DNA from: JAAXQD01 sp963790095
GTDB lineage: Bacteria; Desulfobacterota; Desulfobacteria; Desulfobacterales; UBA11574
Reading direction: 5' to 3'
Assembly (NCBI GenBank): GCA_963790095.1
Contig: CAWBNO010000006.1
Span: 62,001-126,000 of the forward strand
Length of the DNA: 64,000 nucleotides
Shown here one piece after another: positions 54,083 through 63,144 of this stretch; the first letter of the stretch is position 1; the number at the start of each line of letters is the position of its first letter. The position numbers and the translations under genes are program-made. Under the pieces are notes generated by a model, which was not told the origin of the DNA, searched no databases, and was given only the letters and a program-made list of their open reading frames with translations.

Positions 54083-55288
54083 TTGATTTCCATCGAGAAC
54101 ATTCAAGAAGCCGCTGAATCGATAAAAGGAAAGGTCATCAGAACACCTCTGGTTTCTTCACCTTCTTTGAGTAAAATGTTCAATGGAGAAATTTACTTAA
54201 AATTGGAAAACCTCCAAAAAACCGGCTCGTTCAAAATTAGGGGAGCCACCCACAGTATTTTGAGAAACCGTGATAAAATCGCCACCGGCGGTGTCGTGGC
54301 GGCATCTGCGGGGAATCACGCACAGGGAGTGGCTTTGGCAGCAAAACAAGCCCATGTGCCGGCGACCATCGTAATGCCTGAATGGGCCTCCATCAGCAAG
54401 CAGGAAGCAACACGCGGCTATGGCGGAGAGGTCGTCATTGCCGGTCAGAGTCTATGGGAAAGCCTTAAAATAGCCACGGAAATCGCAGGAAAAGACAGGA
54501 CCTTTATCCATCCCTTCGATGATCCGGATATTATTGCAGGGCAGGGGACCGTGGCATTGGAAATATTGGAAGATCTTAAAGAAGTGGACTCGATTCTTGT
54601 CCCCGTGGGCGGAGGCGGTCTCATCTCAGGCATTGCCGTTGCAGCAAAGATGCTTCGGCCCCAAGTAAATATCATCGGGGTTCAATCTGCTGCATGTCCT
54701 TCAGCCTACGAATCGTATCAAAAAATGAAAATCACCCGGGTGGACTCCGAACCGTCCATCGCAGACGGTATCAACGTTAAGCAGGTGGGCGAACTCAATT
54801 TTCATATCATCCGAAACTTTGTGGATGATGTGGTTTTGGTGGGAGAAGATCATATTGCAGCCGCCATCCTATTACTTCTTGAAAGAAAAAAGATTCTTGC
54901 AGAAGGCGCGGGCGCGGTGTCTCTGGGCGCGCTATTGAATGGCTCGGTCACCGTCCCACCTGGAAGCAGGGTCGTTCTTTTGATTAGCGGGGGTAATGTG
55001 GACAGCTCACTGCTGGGTCGTATGCTCGGGCAGGGTTTGTTAAAAAACGGCAGGATAATGCGCTTTAGGGTGTGCCTCGACGATATCCCCGGCGCATTGG
55101 CGAAATTACTGGCGTTGATATCGGGTCTAAAAGCAAATGTTCTTCATGTCCATCACGATCGGAATATAAGGGGGTTGCCGATATATGATACACGGGTCGA
55201 TTTGGAGCTGGAAACCCGCGGTCCGGCGCATGTCGATGAAATCGCCGGGCGGTTGAATGCGGCAGGCTATGAACTGGAGCTGAGATGA
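54083..55288 (+). CDS. ilvA: Threonine ammonia-lyase (biosynthetic/catabolic, ACT-containing)
   Basis: PLP-dependent deamination of threonine to 2-oxobutyrate (isoleucine precursor or catabolic entry). The 401-residue protein has the PLP lysine in GSFKIRGATHS, AASAGNHAQGVALAAK, the phosphate-binding GGGGLISG, and SGGNVD near the end of the catalytic domain. The C-terminal about 75 residues form an ACT regulatory domain (LDDIPGALAKLLALISGLKAN). The length fits the single-ACT group. Start is TTG 54083 with AAAGGA at 9 nt; no ATG fits the family N-terminus. It is convergent with the zinc-ribbon gene across 27 nt. Confidence 0.93.
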   Translation: MISIENIQEAAESIKGKVIRTPLVSSPSLSKMFNGEIYLKLENLQKTGSFKIRGATHSILRNRDKIATGGVVAASAGNHAQGVALAAKQAHVPATIVMPEWASISKQEATRGYGGEVVIAGQSLWESLKIATEIAGKDRTFIHPFDDPDIIAGQGTVALEILEDLKEVDSILVPVGGGGLISGIAVAAKMLRPQVNIIGVQSAACPSAYESYQKMKITRVDSEPSIADGINVKQVGELNFHIIRNFVDDVVLVGEDHIAAAILLLLERKKILAEGAGAVSLGALLNGSVTVPPGSRVVLLISGGNVDSSLLGRMLGQGLLKNGRIMRFRVCLDDIPGALAKLLALISGLKANVLHVHHDRNIRGLPIYDTRVDLELETRGPAHVDEIAGRLNAAGYELELR

Positions 55289-55315
55289 TGGAAACGGTAT
55301 CGACGGCTTTTGACA

Positions 55316-56545
55316 TTAAAGATTTGCCGCCAATGCAAGCTGATTTTTATTTAGGGTTAAATTCAGTCCAGGTTGGATGTACTCAAGATGTTTTTCCATG
55401 AACGGTATGAAAACCAGCAAATAACTTTTGGGGTTAATGGTCAAATCACTGAGGTTGTGCACAAATTCTTTTTGAGGTTTTACAAAGTTGGCGAGGCTGA
55501 TGGTAAGGCTTTGAATGGCTTCTCTAACCGGTAACGTTACCGGATACAGTGGCCCGTCCGGGAGTTTTCCCACCAGTTTGTCGTGATACTGTGATAGGGT
55601 TAAATTGCGCGAAAGGCGTAAAAAAACCTGGGGTCTAACCTTAAACGCCGGAGACCAGAAATGGAATTCAATGTCCTGCCAGTTTTTTTGAACCGCTTTC
55701 GGCAGGTTGGCGATCTTAGCCAGATCTGCATAGGTATGGAGTTCTATCCCGGGAATATCCGCTTTTATACGCCAAAAAGGGAGATAAAGGACGTTTTCTT
55801 CTTTCGCCGGGATGAATGCAAATTTCAAACTTTTGAGTCTGTTCCCGGCCGGTCTCCACGCCGAGTTGCAGTTTTTACAGGTCAGTACCCAAGCGTTGCG
55901 TTGGCCGTGTAAATCCCACCCGCAAGCGGGGCACAGGGCCGGGGTAAATTGAATGCACCAGTCCGGACGTCCCCCTGGAAGAACCATGGCATCAAAATCA
56001 TCCGGGAGCTTAGCGCCAAGGGGACTGTTTAAGACCGCATCGTATATTTTGTCGTTTGCGTAAAAAGGAGAATAGATCATACTGATGGTTTCCCCGATGT
56101 GGGATTGATGAAAAACAGGATCGGGCAAAGATCTGCTGAATCGCTGGGAAAACGTCTCCACCATGCTTTTAAACGGCAGGGTCGGCTTCAGGAAATAACC
56201 CGGAGTTTCCGGTGTAACGAAACGGAGCACCAAGGCCTGACTCCTCAACCCAACGGAGATAGGATAGTAAGGGGACGCTACCGCCTGATGGCTGACGTCG
56301 ATAAATCTGTGTTTTATGCCGCTTTTCACACAAGAAAAAAGCATTCCTTTAAACCGCCAGTACGGGAAAAACACCAGACGCTTACTTTCCGGAGCAGAAC
56401 TGGGCAGCATATAGCGAAAAACATCTTTGGGAAGCAGGTAGGATCGTACACGGCAGTACTCGCAAACAAAAAGTCGGTCCGTTTCTTCCAGGACCGCCGG
56501 TGCGCCGCACTGGGGGCACTGGTATTCAATGCGTAGTCGAGGCAT
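55316..56545 (-). CDS. Double zinc-ribbon protein of the SPFH pair
   Basis: A 409-residue protein of unknown function. It has two C4 zinc ribbons: CPQCGAPAVLEETDRLFVCEYC at residues about 10-31 (TFIIB-like) and CPACGWDLHG with CKNCNSAW at about 207-230. A long beta-rich region lies between and after them, and there is no signal peptide. It is the second gene after the SPFH/zinc-ribbon gene on the same strand (55-nt gap). The two-gene layout recalls the Bacillus YdjG/YdjI partners of PspA, but the similarity is in architecture only and PspA is absent here. Confidence 0.7.
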   Translation of the reverse strand: MPRLRIEYQCPQCGAPAVLEETDRLFVCEYCRVRSYLLPKDVFRYMLPSSAPESKRLVFFPYWRFKGMLFSCVKSGIKHRFIDVSHQAVASPYYPISVGLRSQALVLRFVTPETPGYFLKPTLPFKSMVETFSQRFSRSLPDPVFHQSHIGETISMIYSPFYANDKIYDAVLNSPLGAKLPDDFDAMVLPGGRPDWCIQFTPALCPACGWDLHGQRNAWVLTCKNCNSAWRPAGNRLKSLKFAFIPAKEENVLYLPFWRIKADIPGIELHTYADLAKIANLPKAVQKNWQDIEFHFWSPAFKVRPQVFLRLSRNLTLSQYHDKLVGKLPDGPLYPVTLPVREAIQSLTISLANFVKPQKEFVHNLSDLTINPKSYLLVFIPFMEKHLEYIQPGLNLTLNKNQLALAANL

Positions 56546-56600
56546 TTATTTTAAAAAACCGTATTATCATAGAAGTCCTGAACATGGAATGGATCGGCAC

Positions 56601-57731
56601 TTAAAGCAATTCTCCACACCGATTGCAGAAGGTGGATTCGGTTAAATTCTCGCTGTGGCATTTTGAACAGACCTTGGGTTTTGGCTTTTCTTCCGCAGAT
56701 TGACCACACCGGGAACAGAACTTCGCGCTGGGTGTAAGATTTTTGCCGCATTTTGTGCATTGTCTGAAGACCAGTTGCTGGTGCCCGCAGAACGGGCAGA
56801 ACTTGGCTTCCGGGGGGATCGAATGGCGGCAATCCGGGCATGAAACGTCGTGTTGGATATCGGTTTTGCCGGGTCCGGGTTGCGCGCCGGCAAAGTACTG
56901 AGAAAACATGGCCGGCATCATCAGTCCCAGCCCCATTCCCATCCCCGGGCCGGCAGCACCGTCGGCTTCCGAAGCTTTTTCCATGGCCATGGCGGCTTTC
57001 ATCTGCATCAGTTTGTTCATATCTTTAAAAACGCCCATACGACTTCGGTCGTCAATGGCCTGTTGAACTTCGGGTGGCGGCGTGATGGCATTGATGTACA
57101 GGTGGGTCAGTCCAAGACCAAAGTGGCTGAAATCCTTTTGGAGACGTTGGACCATACCTTGGGAAAGTTCTTCGTACTTGGCCGGAAGGTTCAGGATCGA
57201 GTCGATGGTCTCTCCCATGTAATCGTTGAATCTGGACACAATGACCCGGTTCAGGTATTCTTCGATTTCCTGGGTGGAATACATACTCTGGGTGCCCACG
57301 AGGTTGTTGATAAATAAAACCGGCTGCATCACCTGAAGGTTGAAAACACCGAAGGCTCTGAGGCGTATCAGCCCCAGCTCGGAATCCTTGAAGGCCACCG
57401 GATCACGGGTCCCCCATTTAAGGTTTGTAAACACCTTTAAATTTACGAAATAGACCTCTGCTCTCAAGGGGCTGGTGAGTCCCCAGGGCAGACTGAGAAT
57501 TTTTGTCAAAATTGGAATGTTGGCGGTCTTGAGGGTATGCCTGCCCGGACCAAATGCATCCAGGGCCTTTCCTTGATAATAAAATACACCGGCCTGGCTT
57601 TCTCTGACCGTCATCTGGGCACCGTATTTAATCTCTCCGGAACCTTTTTGGGGGAGGCGGTGAACAAGTTCTTTGCCGGTATTGTCGAACCATTCCAGGT
57701 TTTCCAGAAAAATGATATTGTCGGTGCCCAT
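56601..57731 (-). CDS. SPFH/Band-7 domain protein with C-terminal zinc ribbons (virion-core-like)
   Basis: A 376-residue protein. The SPFH domain (about 10-240) follows the pattern of bacterial YdjI-type proteins, with WGTRDPVAFKDSELGLIRLRA and a following EIEEYLNRVIVSRFNDYMGE. A Met/Gly-rich linker follows (GPGMGMGLGLMMPAM). The C-terminal about 75 residues hold three CxxC..CxxC ribbons (CPDC/CPFC, CTKC/CSRC, CSKC/CNRC). It has no signal peptide or obvious transmembrane segment, so membrane association would be peripheral. It is in operon with the double zinc-ribbon gene downstream. Confidence 0.8.
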   Translation of the reverse strand: MGTDNIIFLENLEWFDNTGKELVHRLPQKGSGEIKYGAQMTVRESQAGVFYYQGKALDAFGPGRHTLKTANIPILTKILSLPWGLTSPLRAEVYFVNLKVFTNLKWGTRDPVAFKDSELGLIRLRAFGVFNLQVMQPVLFINNLVGTQSMYSTQEIEEYLNRVIVSRFNDYMGETIDSILNLPAKYEELSQGMVQRLQKDFSHFGLGLTHLYINAITPPPEVQQAIDDRSRMGVFKDMNKLMQMKAAMAMEKASEADGAAGPGMGMGLGLMMPAMFSQYFAGAQPGPGKTDIQHDVSCPDCRHSIPPEAKFCPFCGHQQLVFRQCTKCGKNLTPSAKFCSRCGQSAEEKPKPKVCSKCHSENLTESTFCNRCGELL

Positions 57732-57813
57732 AAATTAAATCTCCCATTGGAATGAAAATGTTGTCGTGTGCTGCATCCGGGTCTCTTTTTTACTCGTGGC
57801 CGCCCAATAAGAG

Positions 57814-59130
57814 CTATTGGATTTTTTTTAACTTCTCCAACAAGCTTCTGGCGTTTTTAATGTCTTTTTTAGCCTTTATATGCCCGGGATCCAGGGTCAA
57901 GGTCGTTTCCCATTCGTTTATGGCATTTTGTAGCTCCTCGTTGAGAAAATATTTAACGCCTTGAAGGTAGTGGATTTCAGCCTGTTTTTTCATGGCAGTT
58001 TCTACCGCGGACAGGGTTCTTTCGACACATTCATATCCAGGGTCTGCCCGGTTGAGCACGGTTACTGCTTCGGCATATTTTTTGCGGATGAGCAGGCTCT
58101 TTCCATTTTGACACAAGGCGGTATTCAGAATATCTTTGGCCGTTGGGTTCGATGGGTCATGGCTCAAAATATTTTCTGATGCAGCTATTGCCGCTGTATA
58201 TTTTTTTTCCTTGAAAAAATTTTCCGCGTCCAACAGTTCTTTTTCAACAACGTCTTGAATCGATTTTTTAACGACTTCAGATTCGGGGGTTATGTTTTTG
58301 AACATGTTTATGGCTTCGGGATACTTTTTATCCCGGCTTAACTGGAGTCCCATCTGATAGAAAGCGGAATTTCTTAAATCAACGGCCGTGGGGTTGGCAG
58401 GATCGTTCTGTAATATCCTTTCGGTGGTACTGGCAACCCCTTTGTATTGCTTTTTTTTCAACAAACTTTGGGCCTTCAGCAGTTCCTGGGGAATATTTAG
58501 GGTGGGCCGGATAAGCTTCGATGCCAGGATCGGGAGTTTGAGAGAGGTCCCGGGCAAAGGGTCTGTATCGGGTTTAAGATCGTTAAAATAGACGATCAGA
58601 AAAGTTTCTTCCGGGTTTTTGTAAAATTTTTCGGATATGGAAGCTAAGGTATCGTTTTCCGAAACTCGGTAGGGAATATACTCTTTGGGGAGTAGTCTGT
58701 TTTGCAGATAATCGAGAGCTTCTTTATTGTCGGGGTCGTATCTGAGTGCCGTCAGAAAGTGATATCGGGCTTCTTTGAATTGTTTGGATGTATAAAATTG
58801 CACCCCTTTTTGGACATGCTCGAGGGATTTTTGAACAACCGCCGATTCCAAATGGGATATTTTGTCGGCAATATCCGGGTCGTCCGGACTCAATGCGCCG
58901 GCAACCTTGAAATAAAAAAGTGCAGCTTGCAATTCATCGTTTTTTTCAAACGCCGTTGCTTTTTCAACGTAATCAGAAGAAGAGAAGACCCCTTGGCCTC
59001 GGGGGGCCTTATCCGAAGTTTCCTTGGAAATTTTTTCGGTAAAATCCGTGAAAGCTTCCAGCACACCGGCACACCCTGTAACAAAGTACAGAACAATAAT
59101 CAGGCTGAAAACGTTTAAGGCATGTTTCAT
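57814..59130 (-). CDS. LysM-TPR lipoprotein
   Basis: A 438-residue envelope protein with lipobox VTGC (Cys20). Residues about 55-145 are tetratricopeptide-like helices, and a LysM module (about 154-200, YRVSENDTLASISEKFY) gives likely peptidoglycan contact. Residues 210-435 are a second TPR array (e.g. NFFKEKKYTAAIAASENIL, YLQGVKYFLNEELQNAINEW). It is the last gene of the cyclase-deacetylase operon, with its start overlapping the previous stop by 4 nt. Function is unknown; a scaffold for envelope enzymes is plausible. Confidence 0.82.
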   Translation of the reverse strand: MKHALNVFSLIIVLYFVTGCAGVLEAFTDFTEKISKETSDKAPRGQGVFSSSDYVEKATAFEKNDELQAALFYFKVAGALSPDDPDIADKISHLESAVVQKSLEHVQKGVQFYTSKQFKEARYHFLTALRYDPDNKEALDYLQNRLLPKEYIPYRVSENDTLASISEKFYKNPEETFLIVYFNDLKPDTDPLPGTSLKLPILASKLIRPTLNIPQELLKAQSLLKKKQYKGVASTTERILQNDPANPTAVDLRNSAFYQMGLQLSRDKKYPEAINMFKNITPESEVVKKSIQDVVEKELLDAENFFKEKKYTAAIAASENILSHDPSNPTAKDILNTALCQNGKSLLIRKKYAEAVTVLNRADPGYECVERTLSAVETAMKKQAEIHYLQGVKYFLNEELQNAINEWETTLTLDPGHIKAKKDIKNARSLLEKLKKIQ

Positions 59131-60140
59131 TTCAATTCGTTCTTCTGAAAAACAGACAAGTTTTTTTTGAAACTATCCATATCATATTTGCCGTGTACTA
59201 TCGAGCGGTGGATCCGATATTTATCAACGAAAAATGGATTCGATCCCTGTTCAACGGTGAATGCCCCTCGGTAGCCCTGTTTTTTTAAAATACCAATGAT
59301 GAGGTCGTTTGTTTCTCCGTAGGGATACGCGAGATATTTGCATGTCTTTTTCAGTTTTTTCTCCATCAACGTGTTGGGATAATCGATCTCCATGACAAGG
59401 GCTTTGAAATATTCTTCAAAGGACTCGTTCTTTTTTTGGGTGGTCAAGTTCCGGTGAGTTTTGGTTTGGCACTGGATATCAAACCCCTGTTCCGAAAGGG
59501 TTTGTATTTGATCCCAGGACATGGCTTTCCCACCGCCGATAAAATCTGTGTAAATAAAAAACGTGGCAGGGAAACCAAATTTTTTCAATACGGGAAAAGC
59601 GATGTCGTAAATAGAGCCCCAAGCATCGTCAAATGTAATGGCAACCGATTTCTCGGGTATCGGTTCCTTGTAATCGATAAAGTCTAACAATTGATCGAGA
59701 GATATGACGTGGAATCCGTTTTCCTTTAGATATTTCATCTGGGATTCAAAATCGGCTTCTGAAACGGTCGTTGTCCCTGAACTGTTTTTGGAAAAATTTT
59801 GATAAAGCAGTACAGGAACCGTCTGAAAACCATCGGTTTTAAGGCCCCCTTTGTGAAGGGGTGACAACGGAATAACCACCGTCCGGCCGGAGGTCAGTGT
59901 TTCGATGTTATTGAATTCGGCGATCAGCCAACCTTTTTTCGGGTCGTTTAAATGCTCGGCGGCAAGGGAAGAAAGGGTGTCTTTGTCGGTGGTCTTCACC
60001 ACAATAAAATCGTCATCGACAAATGCGTTTGAATTGTGCTGTTGCTTGGGTGTCCCGGCGGCACAAGCGGCAAGAAACAGAAAATAGAGCATAAAAAATT
60101 TAAATAAAACGGTTTTTTCCCTATTCGCCGATTTCGGCAT
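59127..60140 (-). CDS. NodB-type polysaccharide deacetylase-like lipoprotein, one metal ligand substituted
   Basis: A 337-residue protein with lipobox AAC (Cys26) and a LysM-like N-terminal module (about 44-92), then a NodB homology domain. It keeps the catalytic aspartate pair in VAITFDDAWGS (Asp171-Asp172) and YPYGE. In the metal-site motif usually H-x3-H, the sequence is Q-T-K-T-H (Gln225, His229), so the first histidine is Gln. The first-strand LLYQN also lacks the usual His. It may be a weak or inactive deacetylase, or use a different ligand set. It overlaps the cyclase gene by 20 nt and the LysM-TPR gene by 4 nt. Confidence 0.82.
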   Translation of the reverse strand: MPKSANREKTVLFKFFMLYFLFLAACAAGTPKQQHNSNAFVDDDFIVVKTTDKDTLSSLAAEHLNDPKKGWLIAEFNNIETLTSGRTVVIPLSPLHKGGLKTDGFQTVPVLLYQNFSKNSSGTTTVSEADFESQMKYLKENGFHVISLDQLLDFIDYKEPIPEKSVAITFDDAWGSIYDIAFPVLKKFGFPATFFIYTDFIGGGKAMSWDQIQTLSEQGFDIQCQTKTHRNLTTQKKNESFEEYFKALVMEIDYPNTLMEKKLKKTCKYLAYPYGETNDLIIGILKKQGYRGAFTVEQGSNPFFVDKYRIHRSIVHGKYDMDSFKKNLSVFQKNELK

Positions 60141-61854
60141 GATGCGGCTCCTTTATGCGAATCAGCTTAAATGTCTCCACCGGATCTGTTTTGCCCTTTA
60201 TATGTTGTGAAGGAAGCGGGTCTACCTCTACCATTTCTTTTAATTTTGAATAAACACTTTTACTGATAATAATTTCACCGGGATTGGCCAGCCGGTATAT
60301 ATGTGCAGCGAGGTTTACGCTGTCCCCGATGACCGTATATTCCATCCTATCCTGGGAACCGATGTTCCCTGAGACCACGACACCGGAATTTATCCCGATC
60401 CCAACGGCTTGAAGGAGAACATTCCCATTTTCTTGCTTTTTCAGGAACTCTTTTTGCATATTCGCTGCCGACCTTACGGCACGTTCTGCGTGATCTTTAT
60501 GATAAACCGGAACCCCAAAAACTCCGAGAACCGCATCCCCGATGAACTTGTCCACATAGCCGCCGTGATCTTGTATGCTCTGGGTTGCAATTTCAAAGTA
60601 TTCGTTGAGTTTTTCCACGATTTCTTCGGGTTCATTGATCTCCGAGAAAGCTGAGAATCCCCTGATATCGACAAATACAATGCTGGCCTCATTCCGATGA
60701 CCTTTAAGCCAGTCGCTTTCAGGATCGGCCATTATCATTTCTAAAACTTCAGAACCGATATACTTGCCGAAGGATTTCTGCATCAAAGCGTTTTTCAAGA
60801 GCTCGTCCCCCATCCGATTGAATGCCGTGGCCAGGTTCCCAAGTTCGTCATTTCTGGCCAGGATAATTTTGTGTTGATAATTCCCCGAACCGATTTTCTG
60901 GGTTGCCAACACAAGATTTGAAATGGGTCGGGAAAATCGGAATCCAAGCCAGAGCGCAATTGCGCTTCCAAAAAGAAGAATAAAAATGGTGATTATAATA
61001 ATTGTCCAGCGCTCTTTATGGATAAGTCTTTCGATAAAATCGATGGAAACCCCGAGATACACGTTGCCCAATTCTTTTTCTTTGAATTGAATGGGGCCGG
61101 TCAAATTTAAAACATGCTCGCCCGATGGGGAGACGTAGTTAAAGTAGGTCAGGTCTCCTTCTTTTCTGACATCTTCGATGTTGGAAAACATCTCAAAGGT
61201 TTTCCCGATCTTGTTTATGTCTGTATGTGCTTTAATGGTTTGATTGTGGTCAACAATAACTGCATAAAGGATCCCTTCAACATGGGTGGCATCTTTTATC
61301 AATGAATTGAGTCTTAAAATATTGTCTTCGAGAAGGGGGATCGATGCATTGTTGGTAAAGTAGTTGATACTGACTTGTCCGATTTTGACGGTTTGCTTGT
61401 AAAGCCTTTCCTTCTGATGGCTCAGAATGAAGAAGCTCAACACCGAAATGGTGGTGATGATAATCACCATGACTGCCGCAAAGACCTGAAACCAGATGGG
61501 AATGCGGGTTGGGGGAAGGCCTTCAACAAAACTTTCACGCTTTTTTTTGACCAGTCCTTTTATGTCATCAGAGAGTGTTTTAACTGAAATTTGATATTCT
61601 TTGTTGACCGCCTGGACCAGTTCTTCTTCCGAGGCATAACCGAGTTCGACGATGATCTGCCCCAGGCGAACCGCTTTGCCCAGTGTATACAGTTTCTCTT
61701 TTTGTACCTTGAGGGCTTCCTGGAGTTGCTTTTCGGTAATGATGCCTCTTTTCCTTAAAACCGCGCCAATGGTCATACTGTAATTATCTGGAGATTTCCC
61801 CAACAATTTTTTAATTCTGGACGTTAAAAAAGTTTGAGCGGTCAACGGTTTCAT
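60121..61854 (-). CDS. Class III adenylate cyclase with MshEN-like N-terminus, periplasmic sensor and HAMP
   Basis: A 577-residue membrane protein. Residues about 26-95 resemble the MshEN/type II secretion ATPase N-domain (GAVLRKRGIITEKQLQEAL, LGQIIVELGYASEEELVQAV). It then has TM1 (about 119-144), a periplasmic sensor (about 145-280), TM2 (about 283-305), HAMP (about 305-357) and a cyclase domain (from 388). Metal-binding Asp396 and Asp440, Lys436 and Thr507 fit a class IIIb purine pocket. Transition-state Asn514 is present, but the Arg four residues on is His518. ATG 61854 is preferred over an in-frame codon at 61938 that lies in a repeat. Confidence 0.85.
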   Translation of the reverse strand: MKPLTAQTFLTSRIKKLLGKSPDNYSMTIGAVLRKRGIITEKQLQEALKVQKEKLYTLGKAVRLGQIIVELGYASEEELVQAVNKEYQISVKTLSDDIKGLVKKKRESFVEGLPPTRIPIWFQVFAAVMVIIITTISVLSFFILSHQKERLYKQTVKIGQVSINYFTNNASIPLLEDNILRLNSLIKDATHVEGILYAVIVDHNQTIKAHTDINKIGKTFEMFSNIEDVRKEGDLTYFNYVSPSGEHVLNLTGPIQFKEKELGNVYLGVSIDFIERLIHKERWTIIIITIFILLFGSAIALWLGFRFSRPISNLVLATQKIGSGNYQHKIILARNDELGNLATAFNRMGDELLKNALMQKSFGKYIGSEVLEMIMADPESDWLKGHRNEASIVFVDIRGFSAFSEINEPEEIVEKLNEYFEIATQSIQDHGGYVDKFIGDAVLGVFGVPVYHKDHAERAVRSAANMQKEFLKKQENGNVLLQAVGIGINSGVVVSGNIGSQDRMEYTVIGDSVNLAAHIYRLANPGEIIISKSVYSKLKEMVEVDPLPSQHIKGKTDPVETFKLIRIKEPHHAEIGE

Positions 61855-61894
61855 AGGTGCGGTTTCCGACCCCGAATATTCAAAAGAATAAAAA

Positions 61895-62090
61895 TTGATA
61901 ACCTCGTAAAAAGCCTGTTTTTTTCGCTCCCCAAGCAATTTTAGGATTCATGACGCGTCTGGCTTAATTGCAAGAACTCAGGCTAACGCCCTCAAACAGC
62001 TCGCAATTTTTAACGCCAGACGCATCATGAATCTTTCTCCAAAATGGCTCGATGTCGCTCACAAAAGACTTTTTGCGAAGCCGTCAAAAT
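61895..62090. repeat. Dispersed palindromic element, copy C
   Basis: Near-identical in layout to 16838-17034. It has left end CCTCGTAAAAAGCCTG, interior CCAAGCAATTTTAGGATTCA, CAGGCTAACGCCCTC and GCCAGACGCATCATGAATC, and right end AGACTTTTTGCGAAGCCGTC. The GATTCATGACGCGTCTGGC block is complementary to GCCAGACGCATCATGAATC, so a long cruciform or hairpin can form. It lies just 5' of the cyclase gene. The rest of 61855-62409 contains no gene on either strand that I would call. Confidence 0.82.
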
Positions 62091-62374
62091 TAAATGCGTT
62101 AAAATATCATAGAAAATCATGAACTTCCACAAAATACCTAAAAATGGCCGATATGTCAATAAATTAACCGGAGGTGCCATTTGGCATTGTCAGAAAAAAA
62201 GAACAAATATCGAAGGTTGTTGTTCGATTTTTACACTCAAACTTTTGCGCAAAGGCATCCTTGAGGCCGACCATTTTCACGGAAGTTCTTTGGCATAAAA
62301 CCTTGTCGATGGATATTGGATTTTGAAGGGTCTTTTCATCATTGCCCAACAGGGATCTATTGGGAAAATATGTC

Positions 62375-62403
62375 TTGACAACTTTACCAATTAAGCTTAG
62401 GCT
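62375..62403 (+). promoter_or_regulatory. Putative promoter at the 5' end of the gntR-trpB pair
   Basis: TTGACA (62375-62380), 17-nt spacer and TAGGCT (62398-62403). The predicted start would fall on or next to the gntR ATG at 62410, and no Shine-Dalgarno sequence is visible. A leaderless mRNA is therefore possible. Confidence 0.5.
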
Positions 62404-62409
62404 TCATCC

Positions 62410-63144
62410 ATGCTCAACTTTAAATCTCCCATTCCTTTATATCATCAGCTGGCGGACATCATACGGGCCAAAATACGATCCGGAGAATATCGGACCGGTT
62501 CAAGGATTCCGTCGGAAAACAGCCTTGCCTCCGGATACGGTATCGGAAGGCCCACAGCCCGGCAGGCCACGGATCTACTGGTTCGAAAAGGTCTTTTGAT
62601 TCGAAAGCGGGGCTCGGGAACCTTTGTTTGTGAACAACAGAAAGAGCTCGATCTTTTTTCTCTGGCCGGAACGACGTCGGCGTTTCATAAAAAAGGGATG
62701 TCGGTGGCCACCCATATCCTGAAAAAGATCCGGTTGAAATCCATGGGGCACGCGCCGGAAAATCCTTTTTCTGATCAGAAGGCCTATTTTTTTTCCAGAT
62801 TGAGCAAAGTTGAAGACATACCGGTTCTTATCGAGGACATTTATCTCCATGAAACGATTTTTTCAGGGATCGAGCAAATGGACTTGTCCCGGAGATCTTT
62901 GGCACAGATTGTGGATGAACAATATTATATGCAGCCCATAGGGGGGGTGCAGAACTTTAGAATCGCCTTCTTAACCGGGGAAAAAGCACAAAATTTGGAG
63001 GTTGGAGCAGATACGCCGATTCTTTTGGTGAAGCGGTTTTTGCACTTTGATCAGTCAAAAGACGCTATTTATTCAGAGCTTTATTGTCGAACAGATCAGT
63101 TCGTTTTTTCACAGACATTGGGAGGAATCGAGGATGAAAGATAG
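62410..63144 (+). CDS. GntR-family regulator, HutC/UTRA subfamily
   Basis: A 244-residue repressor-type protein. The N-terminal winged helix-turn-helix starts PIPLYHQLADIIRAKIRSGEYRTGSRIPSENSLA and contains GRPTARQATDLLVRKGLL. A UTRA effector domain follows (about 80-240, with PVLIEDIYLHETIFSG and ILLVKRFLHFDQ). The effector is unknown. The stop lies inside trpB (11-nt overlap), so both are made from one mRNA and the regulator may control the operon it begins. HutC-type regulators are not the usual trp regulators. Confidence 0.88.
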   Translation: MLNFKSPIPLYHQLADIIRAKIRSGEYRTGSRIPSENSLASGYGIGRPTARQATDLLVRKGLLIRKRGSGTFVCEQQKELDLFSLAGTTSAFHKKGMSVATHILKKIRLKSMGHAPENPFSDQKAYFFSRLSKVEDIPVLIEDIYLHETIFSGIEQMDLSRRSLAQIVDEQYYMQPIGGVQNFRIAFLTGEKAQNLEVGADTPILLVKRFLHFDQSKDAIYSELYCRTDQFVFSQTLGGIEDER

